Shown one piece after another: positions 54,967-63,339 of a stretch of 64,000 bases of DNA. Both the position numbers and the translations under genes were made by a program. This DNA comes from UBA3537 sp038138145 (GTDB lineage Bacteria > Bacteroidota > Bacteroidia > Flavobacteriales > Flavobacteriaceae), in NCBI GenBank assembly GCA_038138145.1, contig JAYQDD010000006.1:62001-126000 (forward strand), given 5' to 3'. Each line of letters opens with the position of its first letter. Position 1 is the stretch's first letter. The notes beneath the pieces were generated by a model. That model was not told the origin of the DNA. It saw only the letters and a program-made list of their open reading frames with translations, and searched no databases.

Positions 54967-56100
54967 ATGATGCATTTTAAACCAATCAAAGCAGCCCTAG
55001 TTTTGGGTGTTTTCTTTTTTACAAATCTTGCCTTTGCTCAAGTCAAAATTTCTGAGCTTCTGCAAAATTCGGATTACCATACGCCAATGTCTAAGCAAAA
55101 ACTATTCATGGTTGAATTTTGGGCCACATGGTGTGGGCCTTGCATCACGGTTTCAGATTATTTGGATGTTCTTCAAGAGCAATATAAAGACGATTTATTT
55201 ATACTATCCCTTTCAGAAGAAACCTCGGCAACGGTTCAAAAATTTTTAGCCAAGCGTCCAACGCGTTTTGCTAGTGCGATTGACTATGATGGGCAAACAT
55301 TTAAAAAATATGGGGTTACCGATTTGCCTTTTGCTGTACTTCTTGATGCCTCGGCTCAAACTATTTGGCAAGGCAATCCAGCAAATTTGAGTGCCCATGA
55401 TTTAGATCGGTTTATAAAAAAATCATCTACTCAATTCGATTCTCGCATATTTATAGATTTGACACCCTATGAATTGGTTAGTGACCATCCATAGACCTTA
55501 GATGGAACTTATAAACTTTCGGAATCCGAGTCAGATTTCAGTGCTGGAATTACTATTTTTCGCACTCCAAATTTTATAAAAATTGAAGGGAGTCTAAAAT
55601 ATATATTGAGTTATATGCTGAAGGCCTCACCAACACAAATAGACCTTAAATATGATGATAATAAAATGTATGTTTTGGAACTTCAGTACAAAAATGAGTT
55701 TATGCCAATCGTCAAAAAAATAGTAAAGGTTTTGGGTTTAAAGCTTAAAACATCCAAGAAAAAAGTAAATGCACTTGTACTTAATTGTGCCAATTGTAGA
55801 GATAAATTTTGGCCACAAAATCAAATCGATTGGGGTAGCGATAGCCCACAATTTTTAGTTGACGATATTCAATTTTCTGCAGACAACAGTTCACTTGATG
55901 ATTTTAAATATAAACTATCTTCACTCATCAAAACTCCATTGATTATTGATATGGATATAGAAAATGAGCACCAACAATTTGATTGGCAACTTCACTACAA
56001 ATTTTATGATTTGATGGTGGACAACCTTCTTTACAATTATGGAATTGCCGTCCAAAAGGGCATTAAAGAAGTCCCTTTTTGTTCTGTACAAAAGAAATAA
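54967..56100 (+). pseudogene. Exported thioredoxin-domain protein gene interrupted by an in-frame TAG
   Basis: The frame gives 175 residues: signal peptide ending FAFAQ, then thioredoxin with WATWCGPC near residues 54-61 and the cis-Pro in TDLPFAV. TAG stands at 55492-55494 and the same frame continues 201 codons without another stop to the TAA at 56098. The C-terminal part (LDDFKYKLSSLIKTPLIID) weakly resembles the DUF3738 region found with thioredoxin-type proteins in some Bacteroidota, a weak assignment. The full protein would be 376 sense codons. One point mutation or read-through would explain the gene; the first part may still be a functional short thioredoxin. Confidence 0.72.
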
Positions 56101-56144
56101 AAAAAAAGCACCTCAGGGGTAGGTGGAGGTGGGGGTAAGGTGCT
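56098..56144 (-). terminator. Terminator of the OmpA-family gene with G-rich loop
   Basis: AGCACCT (56108-56114) and AGGTGCT (56138-56144) form the stem, with a minus-strand T-run from the A-run at 56098-56107. The 23-base loop is strikingly G-rich on the plus strand (four G-runs). Confidence 0.75.
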
Positions 56145-56177
56145 CAATTTTTAGATATAGGGGTCGCCTTTGTTTGT

Positions 56178-57278
56178 TTAATTGTTTATAACTCTAAACT
56201 CTGTTCTTCTGTTGCGTTGGTGTTCTGTTTCTGAACACTGCACACCATTAGAACAACGGTTTACCAATCGTGTTTCGCCAAATCCTCTTGCCGATAATCT
56301 ACTTCTTGAAATTCCTTTAGAAACTAAGTAGTTTACTACAGCATTGGCACGTTGTTGCGACAAAGACATGTTGTATGCATCGTTTCCTCTTGAATCGGTG
56401 TGCGACATGATTTCGATGTTTACATTTTTAGAATTTAGAATAGGCAACAACGTATTGTCGATAATTCCTTTGGATTCTGACGTTAAACGAGCACTTGCAA
56501 GTTCATAAAAAATAGGCAATACATTAGGATCTAATAGTTTACAGTCAATTTCTTCCCATGTTGTGATGCCCCCTTTAGACTTTAGGATGGTTCTTGTTAT
56601 GGTTTCTGTTTTGGCTGGAACGGTTTGGCTTACTGTTCTAGCCGCTTGGTCTACCACTTGTCTTGTTATGGTTTTATAGACTGCTGGTATGACCTCTTCA
56701 TTTAATCGTGCAGGCGTCTTAATCACTTGCTTTTTGTAGGTTTTTGTTCTTGAAGCAATAGGACTTTTAGTTGTTGATGCTTCCCTAGCAACCGTTGTAA
56801 TCGTAACATCACGGAATTGTGCTGGGCGCTCTACGTAACAAGCAGCAACACAGTCCTCTTTGTTTAAAGACTGACAATCTTCAAGTTGTTTGTATTCCCA
56901 CCCTGAAGTTTTCGGATACACTTCAAAAGATTGTGTTGTAGTGCCAAAAGTGGCGGGGACCACTGTTAATTCTTCTCCACCTCCAGTGGAATAAGCGACA
57001 TCAACAGTCTCATAAACTGCGGGTACAAATGAGTAGCGTTTACTGGCTTCTTTTACGAGGACACGTTCCTCAACTGTTTTGTACGTAGCTGGTACTACCG
57101 ATAAGGTTTGATAAGCAGGTTGTACTTGAACGGTTTCCGTAACGGTGTCAAATACATCTTTTGTAATACACTTTACATAACATTTTCCAGGATCTGGATT
57201 TGTAGGTAAATTCTGTGCAGTTAAGGCGGTTGTGCTTAATAGTAATAAGCAAGAGCTTAATAATAATTTTTTCATCAT
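56178..57278 (-). CDS. OmpA-family outer-membrane protein with N-terminal PAxY repeats
   Basis: This 366-residue protein has a signal peptide ending LTAQ. The C-terminal OmpA domain (NVNIEIMSHTDSRGNDAYN, LSQQRANAVVNYLVSKGI, RGFGETRLVNRC) binds peptidoglycan. Before it, residues 25-260 carry irregular repeats around VPATYKTV-like words (VPATYKTV, VPAVYETV, VPATFGTT, IPAVYKTI). A Cys pair KCITKD and QCSETE flanks the domain. It probably links outer membrane and cell wall. Its 5' UTR has a G-rich hairpin. Confidence 0.9.
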   Translation of the reverse strand: MMKKLLLSSCLLLLSTTALTAQNLPTNPDPGKCYVKCITKDVFDTVTETVQVQPAYQTLSVVPATYKTVEERVLVKEASKRYSFVPAVYETVDVAYSTGGGEELTVVPATFGTTTQSFEVYPKTSGWEYKQLEDCQSLNKEDCVAACYVERPAQFRDVTITTVAREASTTKSPIASRTKTYKKQVIKTPARLNEEVIPAVYKTITRQVVDQAARTVSQTVPAKTETITRTILKSKGGITTWEEIDCKLLDPNVLPIFYELASARLTSESKGIIDNTLLPILNSKNVNIEIMSHTDSRGNDAYNMSLSQQRANAVVNYLVSKGISRSRLSARGFGETRLVNRCSNGVQCSETEHQRNRRTEFRVINN

Positions 57279-57316
57279 GATAAAATTTTTGTAGGTTGTT
57301 AATTAAATTTAATTAT

Positions 57317-57336
57317 GGGGGAAAACATCCTCCCCC
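57317..57336 (-). promoter_or_regulatory. GC-rich hairpin in the 5' UTR of the OmpA-family gene
   Basis: GGGGGA (57317-57322) pairs with TCCCCC (57331-57336) around aaacatcc. It lies between a possible -7 box (TACAATTG on the minus strand, 57361-57354) and the start at 57278. No T-run follows, so it may tune translation or stability rather than terminate. Confidence 0.45.
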
Positions 57337-57480
57337 TATGTATTAGGACTCAACAATTGTAAAAAAGTCACATTTTTTTTGAACTTTTTTTTTAAAAAAT
57401 TTTATTTGAGAAAAAAATCGGATTAAAGAAGCTGATTTTAAGGGTGTTAAGTAAACAATAAAATTTTGATTTTTTTTTAC

Positions 57481-57861
57481 TTACAAGCTCAGCATCCACT
57501 GTTTTTGAAGTTTTTTGAACTTTTTCAACTCTTTTTTTAATAAGAACATGAAGTCTCGACCATTGCTGCTGCATTGTTCTAGGCGTCTGCAGTTTTGATT
57601 TAATCTATAAGTAAGCCATTTGAGTGTGTGGGCGTGATGATATTTTTCGTCTGATTGCGTGGTTTGCTCTGCTTTTAGAATTTCTGTAGATAAAGACATT
57701 GAATGTTGAATAATATCACCAGAGAAATAAATATCGGGATTTTCTTGTCCAGATTCTGATAGGGGTACAAGATCGGCGTTTAGATAATCAGAAATCTTTT
57801 TGGAAAGACTTCCAATTTCTAACGCTTTGTTGTAGATCGCCGAATTAAAATTTAAATACAT
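57481..57861 (-). CDS. Small helical protein of unknown function
   Basis: This 126-residue protein is rich in charged and helical segments (YNKALEIGSLSKKISDYLNAD, KWLTYRLNQNCRRLEQC) with no signal peptide or membrane helix. It ends with KELKKFKKLQKQ, a basic tail. I recognise no family. It starts 135 bases from the divergent Lrp-type regulator, so it may be its target. The 202-base spacer to the ompA start is AT-rich and holds the ompA promoter and leader. Confidence 0.55.
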   Translation of the reverse strand: MYLNFNSAIYNKALEIGSLSKKISDYLNADLVPLSESGQENPDIYFSGDIIQHSMSLSTEILKAEQTTQSDEKYHHAHTLKWLTYRLNQNCRRLEQCSSNGRDFMFLLKKELKKFKKLQKQWMLSL

Positions 57862-57996
57862 TTTGTCTTTTATCTGTTTAGAGTAAACTACTTAGTGTAA
57901 AATTAGCAGATAATAAATGTATTATAGTTTAAATATTAATGTTTAAAATATATTTATATTTAAATTTTTATTATTTTTATAAAAATTTATTTAAAA

Positions 57997-58437
57997 ATGA
58001 AACTCGATTCGATTCATTCTAAAATTTTAAATTTATTACAGAAAAACGCGCGTATTTCGAATACCGAAATTGCCAGACAGGTTGGTATATCCTCTCCTGC
58101 GGTAGCCGAACGCATTAAAAAGATGGAAGATTTAGGAATTATATCTAATTATCTTACCAAAGTTGATCATAATGCGTTGGGGTACGGACTTCGAGCGCTC
58201 ATCACTGTACGTGCTTTTATGGGGCGCCTAAAACCTTTTTTACATCAAATTAAATCGTATAAGGAAGTGGTCAATTGCTATAGAATTACGGGCAATGAAA
58301 ATATTGTGATGGAAGTGGTTTTTGAAAACCATAAACATTTAGAAAAATTTATTGATGAATTGATATCTTATGGTGAAACCAAAACCCAGATTATTCTTTC
58401 TGATGTGGTGGCACACAATCCAATTGATAAAGTGTAG
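57997..58437 (+). CDS. Lrp/AsnC-family transcriptional regulator
   Basis: This 146-residue regulator has the N-terminal winged helix-turn-helix (ILNLLQKNARISNTEIARQ then ISSPAVAERIKKMEDLGI) and a C-terminal RAM domain (YGLRALITVRAFMGRLKPFL to TGNENIVMEVVFEN). Such proteins usually sense amino acids as octamers. It is divergent from the small helical protein gene; a DUF1684 gene follows after four bases. It ends with a TAG stop. Confidence 0.93.
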   Translation: MKLDSIHSKILNLLQKNARISNTEIARQVGISSPAVAERIKKMEDLGIISNYLTKVDHNALGYGLRALITVRAFMGRLKPFLHQIKSYKEVVNCYRITGNENIVMEVVFENHKHLEKFIDELISYGETKTQIILSDVVAHNPIDKV

Positions 58438-58441
58438 TGTT

Positions 58442-59047
58442 ATGTCCAATGCATTAAAATTTCTTTTAGTTCTCTTTCTTTTTGCTGTTTTCGGGATGTC
58501 TTGTTCAAATAAAAAAGTAAAAGTTCAGTACGAATCTGCATTTCAAAAAAGAATGAATTCCTTGTTTAAAGACGCTTCCAAATCACCACTTAAAGCCAAG
58601 GATTTAAAAGTGTTTTCTTCACTTTCATTTTTCCCAATTGATTCAAGTTTTGTGGTCAAAGCCAAATTGACGCCTACTCCAAATTCAGCATATTTTGATA
58701 TGAAAACCAATACAGAGCGCGTTTCTAAGGAACGAATTTTTGGTGTATTGTCTTTTCGTTTGTTGGATAAAAATGTAAAATTGAATGTTTATCAATCCAT
58801 CGATTCTGCCGATGTCAAATCAAATTACCTTTTTCTTCCATTTTTGGACAATACAAATGGTTTATCGACCTACGGAGGAGGGCGCTATATGGATTTAATT
58901 GTTCCTAAATCTGATAGTATTTGGTTAGATTTCAATACGGCCTACAACCCTTATTGCGCCTACAACGAACGCTATTCTTGTCCAATTGTGCCACGTGAAA
59001 ACTATATTCCTTTGGCTGTACAAGCTGGTGTGAAACGCTTTAAGTGA
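58442..59047 (+). CDS. DUF1684-domain lipoprotein
   Basis: Starting at ATG 58442 the protein has 201 residues and a lipobox (FAVFGMSCSN); an upstream in-frame start at 58370 lies in the Lrp gene. Signature motifs of DUF1684 are TYGGGRYMDL, LDFNTAYNPYCAYNERYSCP and VPRENY. The function is unknown. It starts 4 bases after the Lrp gene stop and may be cotranscribed. Confidence 0.85.
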   Translation: MSNALKFLLVLFLFAVFGMSCSNKKVKVQYESAFQKRMNSLFKDASKSPLKAKDLKVFSSLSFFPIDSSFVVKAKLTPTPNSAYFDMKTNTERVSKERIFGVLSFRLLDKNVKLNVYQSIDSADVKSNYLFLPFLDNTNGLSTYGGGRYMDLIVPKSDSIWLDFNTAYNPYCAYNERYSCPIVPRENYIPLAVQAGVKRFK

Positions 59048-59048
59048 T

Positions 59049-59420
59049 TTAAAAATTTTTCGACAAAAACAACCCTAAAAGTACAGCTGCAACCCCCAAA
59101 ATTAATGACCCAAAAGAGTAGACAAAAAACAGGGTATAATCTCCAGCTTTTAAAAAAGCTTGATTTTCTAAAGCAAATGCTGAAAATGTGGTAAATCCAC
59201 CACAAAACCCTGTGACTAAAAGCAGTGTTTGTGGCTCAGAAAGACCTCCATTTTTTAGCCCATATCCTACAAGAACTCCGATAAGTAAACTACCAACAAT
59301 ATTGACGGTCATAGTTCCCGTAGGGAATGTCCCAAGTGGCCCTTGAAATAGCTTTCCAACCCAGTAGCGCAATACGCTACCAACTCCACCCCCCAAAAAT
59401 ACTAGTAAAGCATATTTCAT
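59049..59420 (-). CDS. crcB: Fluoride-selective channel CrcB (Fluc)
   Basis: This 123-residue inner-membrane protein with four helices exports fluoride as a dual-topology dimer. Family motifs: GGGVGSVLRYWVG, NIVGSLLIG and TGFCGGFTTFSAFALE, with the Phe and Asn residues that line the pore. It lies 15 bases downstream of the SRPBCC-domain gene and probably shares its transcript. No fluoride riboswitch was recognised upstream. Confidence 0.94.
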   Translation of the reverse strand: MKYALLVFLGGGVGSVLRYWVGKLFQGPLGTFPTGTMTVNIVGSLLIGVLVGYGLKNGGLSEPQTLLLVTGFCGGFTTFSAFALENQAFLKAGDYTLFFVYSFGSLILGVAAVLLGLFLSKNF

Positions 59421-59435
59421 AATGTGTTTTAAAAA

Positions 59436-60458
59436 TTAATTAGCAATAGGAATAAAAAGTTCTGTAATCCAATCCGCTGGATTTGTATGTTCTTGAGGAT
59501 TGGTCAAATATAACTCAAATGGTTTCAATTTTGAAGGATTTAAGTTCATTTTATTCATATTTTGATAGCTTTTTGTCCACGCTTCTTCGAGGTTTTTATA
59601 ATCCCCAATTAGTGTTGTTTTAAGCACTTTTGTTCGCGGCATATACCCACACAATACGCCACTAGCATTTTTTATTCTGTAGTATTGACTAACTGGGATT
59701 CCGCAACTGAGAATCATCGATCCATCTTCAGGATTTCGATATTGATAAATACTCATGGGCACACCGTAGCTTTCAATAGCGTTTGCACCCATATAGTTGT
59801 ACAATGTGGCGTAGTTTTTTTCCATGGTCATGCTGATGTTCTCTGGGGTTGTACTCGAAGTAATGTACAAATAAAATCCACCTCCATACTCTGTAACACC
59901 CTTATTTTCAATGCTATACACGGCCATTTGTTCTTGCACATACGCATCCAAATTTGCCAGTCCTTTTTCGTAATCTGGAGCCACCATTTTCTCCATTCCA
60001 CCTTTAATAAGTGCAAAAAACTTGAGCATAAATGGGACATCATTGCTTTTCATACCCCAAGTAACTTTTGTAACTCTTGGCCCTTTGTATTCAAAATTCC
60101 AATAGACTTTTGAAGCGGGAAATTGTTCAAACTTTAGTTCTTGAAGTAAAGAATCGTTGGGCGACGCGGCAAGGGTTTTCATTGTGCCTTTTCCGTCCTT
60201 TTCACTCCATGAATAAGCCCCACCAACCCCTTTGGTGAGCTCTGGATATTCAAAAGTCAGTGAAGGGTCTTTTTCTTTCCATGGTGACCACGATTCCCAA
60301 TTGCGATAATCATGTACAGTATTATAAATGACATCCACTGGTGCTGAAATTGTTCGTGTGCGAAAAAAATCATAAGTGTTGGGTTGAACGGTTACATAGG
60401 TGCTGCCGGCCAACAAAAAAAATAACAGTAGGAATAAAATAAATTTGAGTGCTTTCAT
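59436..60458 (-). CDS. Membrane-anchored SRPBCC-domain protein with GyrI-like C-terminus
   Basis: This 340-residue protein has an N-terminal membrane helix (FILFLLLFFLLAGSTYVTV), then an SRPBCC (polyketide-cyclase-like) domain (ISAPVDVIYNTVHDYRNWESWSPW) at about residues 35-175. The C-terminal part (residues 185-335; TPENISMTMEKN, PFELYLTNPQEHTNPADWITELFIPI) resembles GyrI-like/AraC effector-binding domains. Both domains bind small molecules. The ligand is unknown. Confidence 0.82.
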   Translation of the reverse strand: MKALKFILFLLLFFLLAGSTYVTVQPNTYDFFRTRTISAPVDVIYNTVHDYRNWESWSPWKEKDPSLTFEYPELTKGVGGAYSWSEKDGKGTMKTLAASPNDSLLQELKFEQFPASKVYWNFEYKGPRVTKVTWGMKSNDVPFMLKFFALIKGGMEKMVAPDYEKGLANLDAYVQEQMAVYSIENKGVTEYGGGFYLYITSSTTPENISMTMEKNYATLYNYMGANAIESYGVPMSIYQYRNPEDGSMILSCGIPVSQYYRIKNASGVLCGYMPRTKVLKTTLIGDYKNLEEAWTKSYQNMNKMNLNPSKLKPFELYLTNPQEHTNPADWITELFIPIAN

Positions 60459-60598
60459 AAGATTTGAAGATTATTGTTTTTACTAATTTATAAATTTCTT
60501 TGAAATCCGTACATTAAAATATATTTTTTATTGTTTTTAGAAAAAACTATATTCGTGGACTTTGAATAGTTAAATTCAATGCTTTTAAACCTTATATT

Positions 60599-62647
60599 AT
60601 GAACGCTAACTACAAATTCGTACTTATAGCTTTTGCGTGTTTACAATTATTTTTTTCATGCAAAACGGACACAACCTCATCTCACTCAGATGATTTATAC
60701 ATTAATGTCGATACAGAAAACTTCCCGTACATGGTGGAGCAGTTTGCCGATCTTAAAATTTTACGTTATCAACTACCCGGATGGGAAAATCTATCTTTGG
60801 ATGAACAAAAATTGGTGTATTATTTAACCCAAGCGGGGCTTTCTGGACGAGACATTATGTGGGATCAAAATTACCGACACAACTTGACCATTCGTGAAGC
60901 TTTACAAACAATTTACACAACCTATGATGGCGATAAATCTACTGAAGATTGGAATGCTTTTGAAATTTATTTAAAACGTATTTGGTTCAGCAATGGGATT
61001 CATCACCACTACAGCAATGCAAAAATAAAACCTGAATTTTCGGCAGAATATTTAAAAACATTACTTGATGCCAGTAACGCCACCCTTGAAGGAGAAGCCT
61101 TTGATGTGCTGTTCAATGACAAGGATGCAAAAAAAGTTAATCAAGCCAAAGATGTAGATAATGTTTTAGCGTCTGCTGTTAATTTTTATGGCCCTAATGT
61201 AACGAACAAAGACGTAGAAACATTTTATGCCGCCAAAACTTCGCCAAATCCAGATAAACCGCTATCATTTGGTTTAAATTCTCAACTTGTCAAAGAAAAC
61301 GGAGTACTCAAAGAACGTGTATACAAATCAGGAGGACTTTATGGAACAGCTATTGACGAAATTGTCAAATGGTTAGAACTCGCCAAAGGCGTAGCCGAAA
61401 ACAAAGCACAAGGTGATGCTCTCGGCCTGCTGATAAACTATTACAACTCTGGAGATTTACAAACTTGGGATGATTACAATGTGGCTTGGACTGCGGCAAC
61501 AGAAGGTAATATCGACTATATCAATAGTTTTATAGAAGTCTACAACGACCCCTTGGGCTATAGAGGTTCATACGAAAACATCGTTCAAATAAAAGATTTC
61601 GATATGTCTGCAAAAATGGCTGTACTTTCAGAAAATGCGCAGTGGTTTGAGGACAATTCTCCGCTAATGCCTGAACACAAAAAGAAAAATGTTGTTGGTG
61701 TAAGTTACAAAACCGTAAATGTTGCAGGTGAGGCAGGTGATGCTTCTCCTTCCACACCAATCGGTGTAAATTTACCCAATGCAAACTGGATTCGTGCCGA
61801 AGTTGGCAGCAAGTCTGTTTCATTAGGAAACATCATCAATGCGTACAACAACTCTGGAAGTTCTGGACGATTGAAAGAATTTGTTCATGATGAAGAAGAA
61901 TATGAACTTGAAAAAAAGCATGGGCAATTAGCTGATAAACTTCATACTGCACTTCACGAAGTTGTTGGTCATGCTTCAGGGCAATTGAATCCCGGAGTAG
62001 GCGAAACAAAGGAAACCCTAAAAAACTATGCTTCTACATTGGAAGAAGGGCGCGCCGACTTGGTTGGGCTCTACTATCTTTACGACTCAAAACTTCAAGA
62101 ACTTGGTTTGGTGGAGGATTGGAAAGCTGTGGGTACAGCTGCTTTTGACGGTTATATTAGAAATGGACTCATGACACAGCTTATTCGATTGGACCTTGGG
62201 GACGATGTAGAAGAAGCGCACATGCGCAACCGACAATGGGTGAGTGCTTGGGCTTTTGAAAAAGGCCAAAAAGATAATGTTATTGAAAAAGTAACTAGAG
62301 ATGGTAAAACGTATTTCAATATTAATGATTACGATAAACTTCACGAGCTTTTTGGACAATTGTTAAGAGAAACACAGCGCATAAAATCCGAAGGTGATTT
62401 TGAAGCCGTTCAAGCGCTTGTTGAGGGTTACGGTGTAAAAGTTGACCAAGCCATACACGCAGAGGTCTTGGAACGTAACAAACAGTTTACATCTGCACCT
62501 TACGGTGGATTTGTCAATCCTGTATTGGAGCCCGTAACGGATGAAAATGGTGAAATAACAGCGATTAATGTCAACTATGCAAAAGATTTTGCCAGTCAAA
62601 TGCTCTACTACGCAAAACAGTACAACTTTTTACCTAATGTAAATTAA
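60599..62647 (+). CDS. Dipeptidyl-peptidase III-type zinc peptidase (M49), lipoprotein
   Basis: This 682-residue protein has a lipobox (LQLFFSCKTD), so it is anchored at the envelope. The M49 zinc motif HEVVGH is at residues 453-458, with EEGRAD at 482-487 giving the third ligand. The spacing between the two motifs is shorter than in eukaryotic DPP III, as in Bacteroides enzymes. It would remove dipeptides from oligopeptide N-termini. It joins M13 and S9 peptidases in the window as a peptide-using set. Confidence 0.9.
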   Translation: MNANYKFVLIAFACLQLFFSCKTDTTSSHSDDLYINVDTENFPYMVEQFADLKILRYQLPGWENLSLDEQKLVYYLTQAGLSGRDIMWDQNYRHNLTIREALQTIYTTYDGDKSTEDWNAFEIYLKRIWFSNGIHHHYSNAKIKPEFSAEYLKTLLDASNATLEGEAFDVLFNDKDAKKVNQAKDVDNVLASAVNFYGPNVTNKDVETFYAAKTSPNPDKPLSFGLNSQLVKENGVLKERVYKSGGLYGTAIDEIVKWLELAKGVAENKAQGDALGLLINYYNSGDLQTWDDYNVAWTAATEGNIDYINSFIEVYNDPLGYRGSYENIVQIKDFDMSAKMAVLSENAQWFEDNSPLMPEHKKKNVVGVSYKTVNVAGEAGDASPSTPIGVNLPNANWIRAEVGSKSVSLGNIINAYNNSGSSGRLKEFVHDEEEYELEKKHGQLADKLHTALHEVVGHASGQLNPGVGETKETLKNYASTLEEGRADLVGLYYLYDSKLQELGLVEDWKAVGTAAFDGYIRNGLMTQLIRLDLGDDVEEAHMRNRQWVSAWAFEKGQKDNVIEKVTRDGKTYFNINDYDKLHELFGQLLRETQRIKSEGDFEAVQALVEGYGVKVDQAIHAEVLERNKQFTSAPYGGFVNPVLEPVTDENGEITAINVNYAKDFASQMLYYAKQYNFLPNVN

Positions 62648-62675
62648 AGTATAAGTTTAAAATTTAATATGAAAG

Positions 62676-62707
62676 GCCACTAATTGAATTCAATAAGTGG
62701 CTTTTTT
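62676..62707. terminator. Bidirectional terminator with palindromic centre
   Basis: GCCACT (62676-62681) pairs with AGTGGC (62696-62701). The centre attgaattcaat (62683-62694) is itself palindromic, so the stem is long with one A-A mismatch. T-runs flank it on both strands. It serves the M49 gene and the convergent small membrane gene. Confidence 0.8.
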
Positions 62708-62894
62708 AGTACCCTAAAAGAAATTTAATGGCGGCAATACCCAAAATAAAACCGATAAAAATAAGAAGTACCCAAATACTGCCTTTGTAGTATTTTTTAT
62801 TCAGGGCCGCATCTGTTCTGTATGCCCTAAAAATGATGACCGCAAAAACGATGGCAAAAAGAATTCCGAAAATTAGTTGTCCTCGACTGAACAT
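62706..62894 (-). CDS. Small membrane protein of unknown function
   Basis: This 62-residue protein has two predicted membrane helices (residues 5-22 and 42-60). The loop between (RTDAALNKKYYKGS) is basic. It has no recognised family, but the clean gene spacing between a terminator and the divergent MazG-like gene supports a real gene. Confidence 0.65.
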   Translation of the reverse strand: MFSRGQLIFGILFAIVFAVIIFRAYRTDAALNKKYYKGSIWVLLIFIGFILGIAAIKFLLGY

Positions 62895-62950
62895 ATTTCT
62901 GTATTTTTAAATTTGAATTCTTTTTCAAAATTACAAAAAAATAAAGATAG

Positions 62951-63337
62951 ATGAAAAACAAAATAAAAGCGGTACAACGTTTTCATGAGGCCTTTAAAAT
63001 TGGCTATAGAACTTCTCCCAAAGCCAATTTAGGTGCTGCAAAAAACCAACTCCGATTTGACTTAATGAAAGAAGAAAACGAAGAATACTTTGAAGCGGCA
63101 CAAAACAATGACTTAGTTGAGGTCGCTGATGCTTTAGGTGATATGTTATACATCCTATGTGGTACCATCATCGAACATGGGATGCAACACAAAATTGAAG
63201 CCGTTTTTGATGAAATCCAACGCAGTAATATGAGCAAACTTGGTCCAGATGGGCAACCCATTTACAGAGCAGACGGTAAGGTGTTGAAAGGGCCAAATTA
63301 TTTCAAGCCCAATATTGAAGCTATCCTAAATCAATAG
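62951..63337 (+). CDS. MazG-like nucleoside-triphosphate pyrophosphohydrolase
   Basis: This 128-residue protein has the MazG-type metal motif KEENEEYFEA with the paired ADALGDMLYILCG downstream, about 25 residues later. It probably hydrolyses NTPs to NMPs, as in house-cleaning enzymes. The extra C-terminal GPDGQPIYRADGKVLKGPNY is shared with phage and bacterial members of the all-alpha NTP-PPase group. It ends with TAG just before the convergent aminotransferase. Confidence 0.85.
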   Translation: MKNKIKAVQRFHEAFKIGYRTSPKANLGAAKNQLRFDLMKEENEEYFEAAQNNDLVEVADALGDMLYILCGTIIEHGMQHKIEAVFDEIQRSNMSKLGPDGQPIYRADGKVLKGPNYFKPNIEAILNQ

Positions 63338-63339
63338 CA

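Noticed and set aside
47488..56100. Reassigned TAG codon (recoding to an amino acid)
   Set aside because: Release factor 1 is intact and at least six normal genes in the window end in TAG at the expected family end.
59421..59435. Fluoride riboswitch before crcB
   Set aside because: crcB starts 15 bases after the upstream gene, leaving no space, and no riboswitch sequence was seen upstream of that gene.
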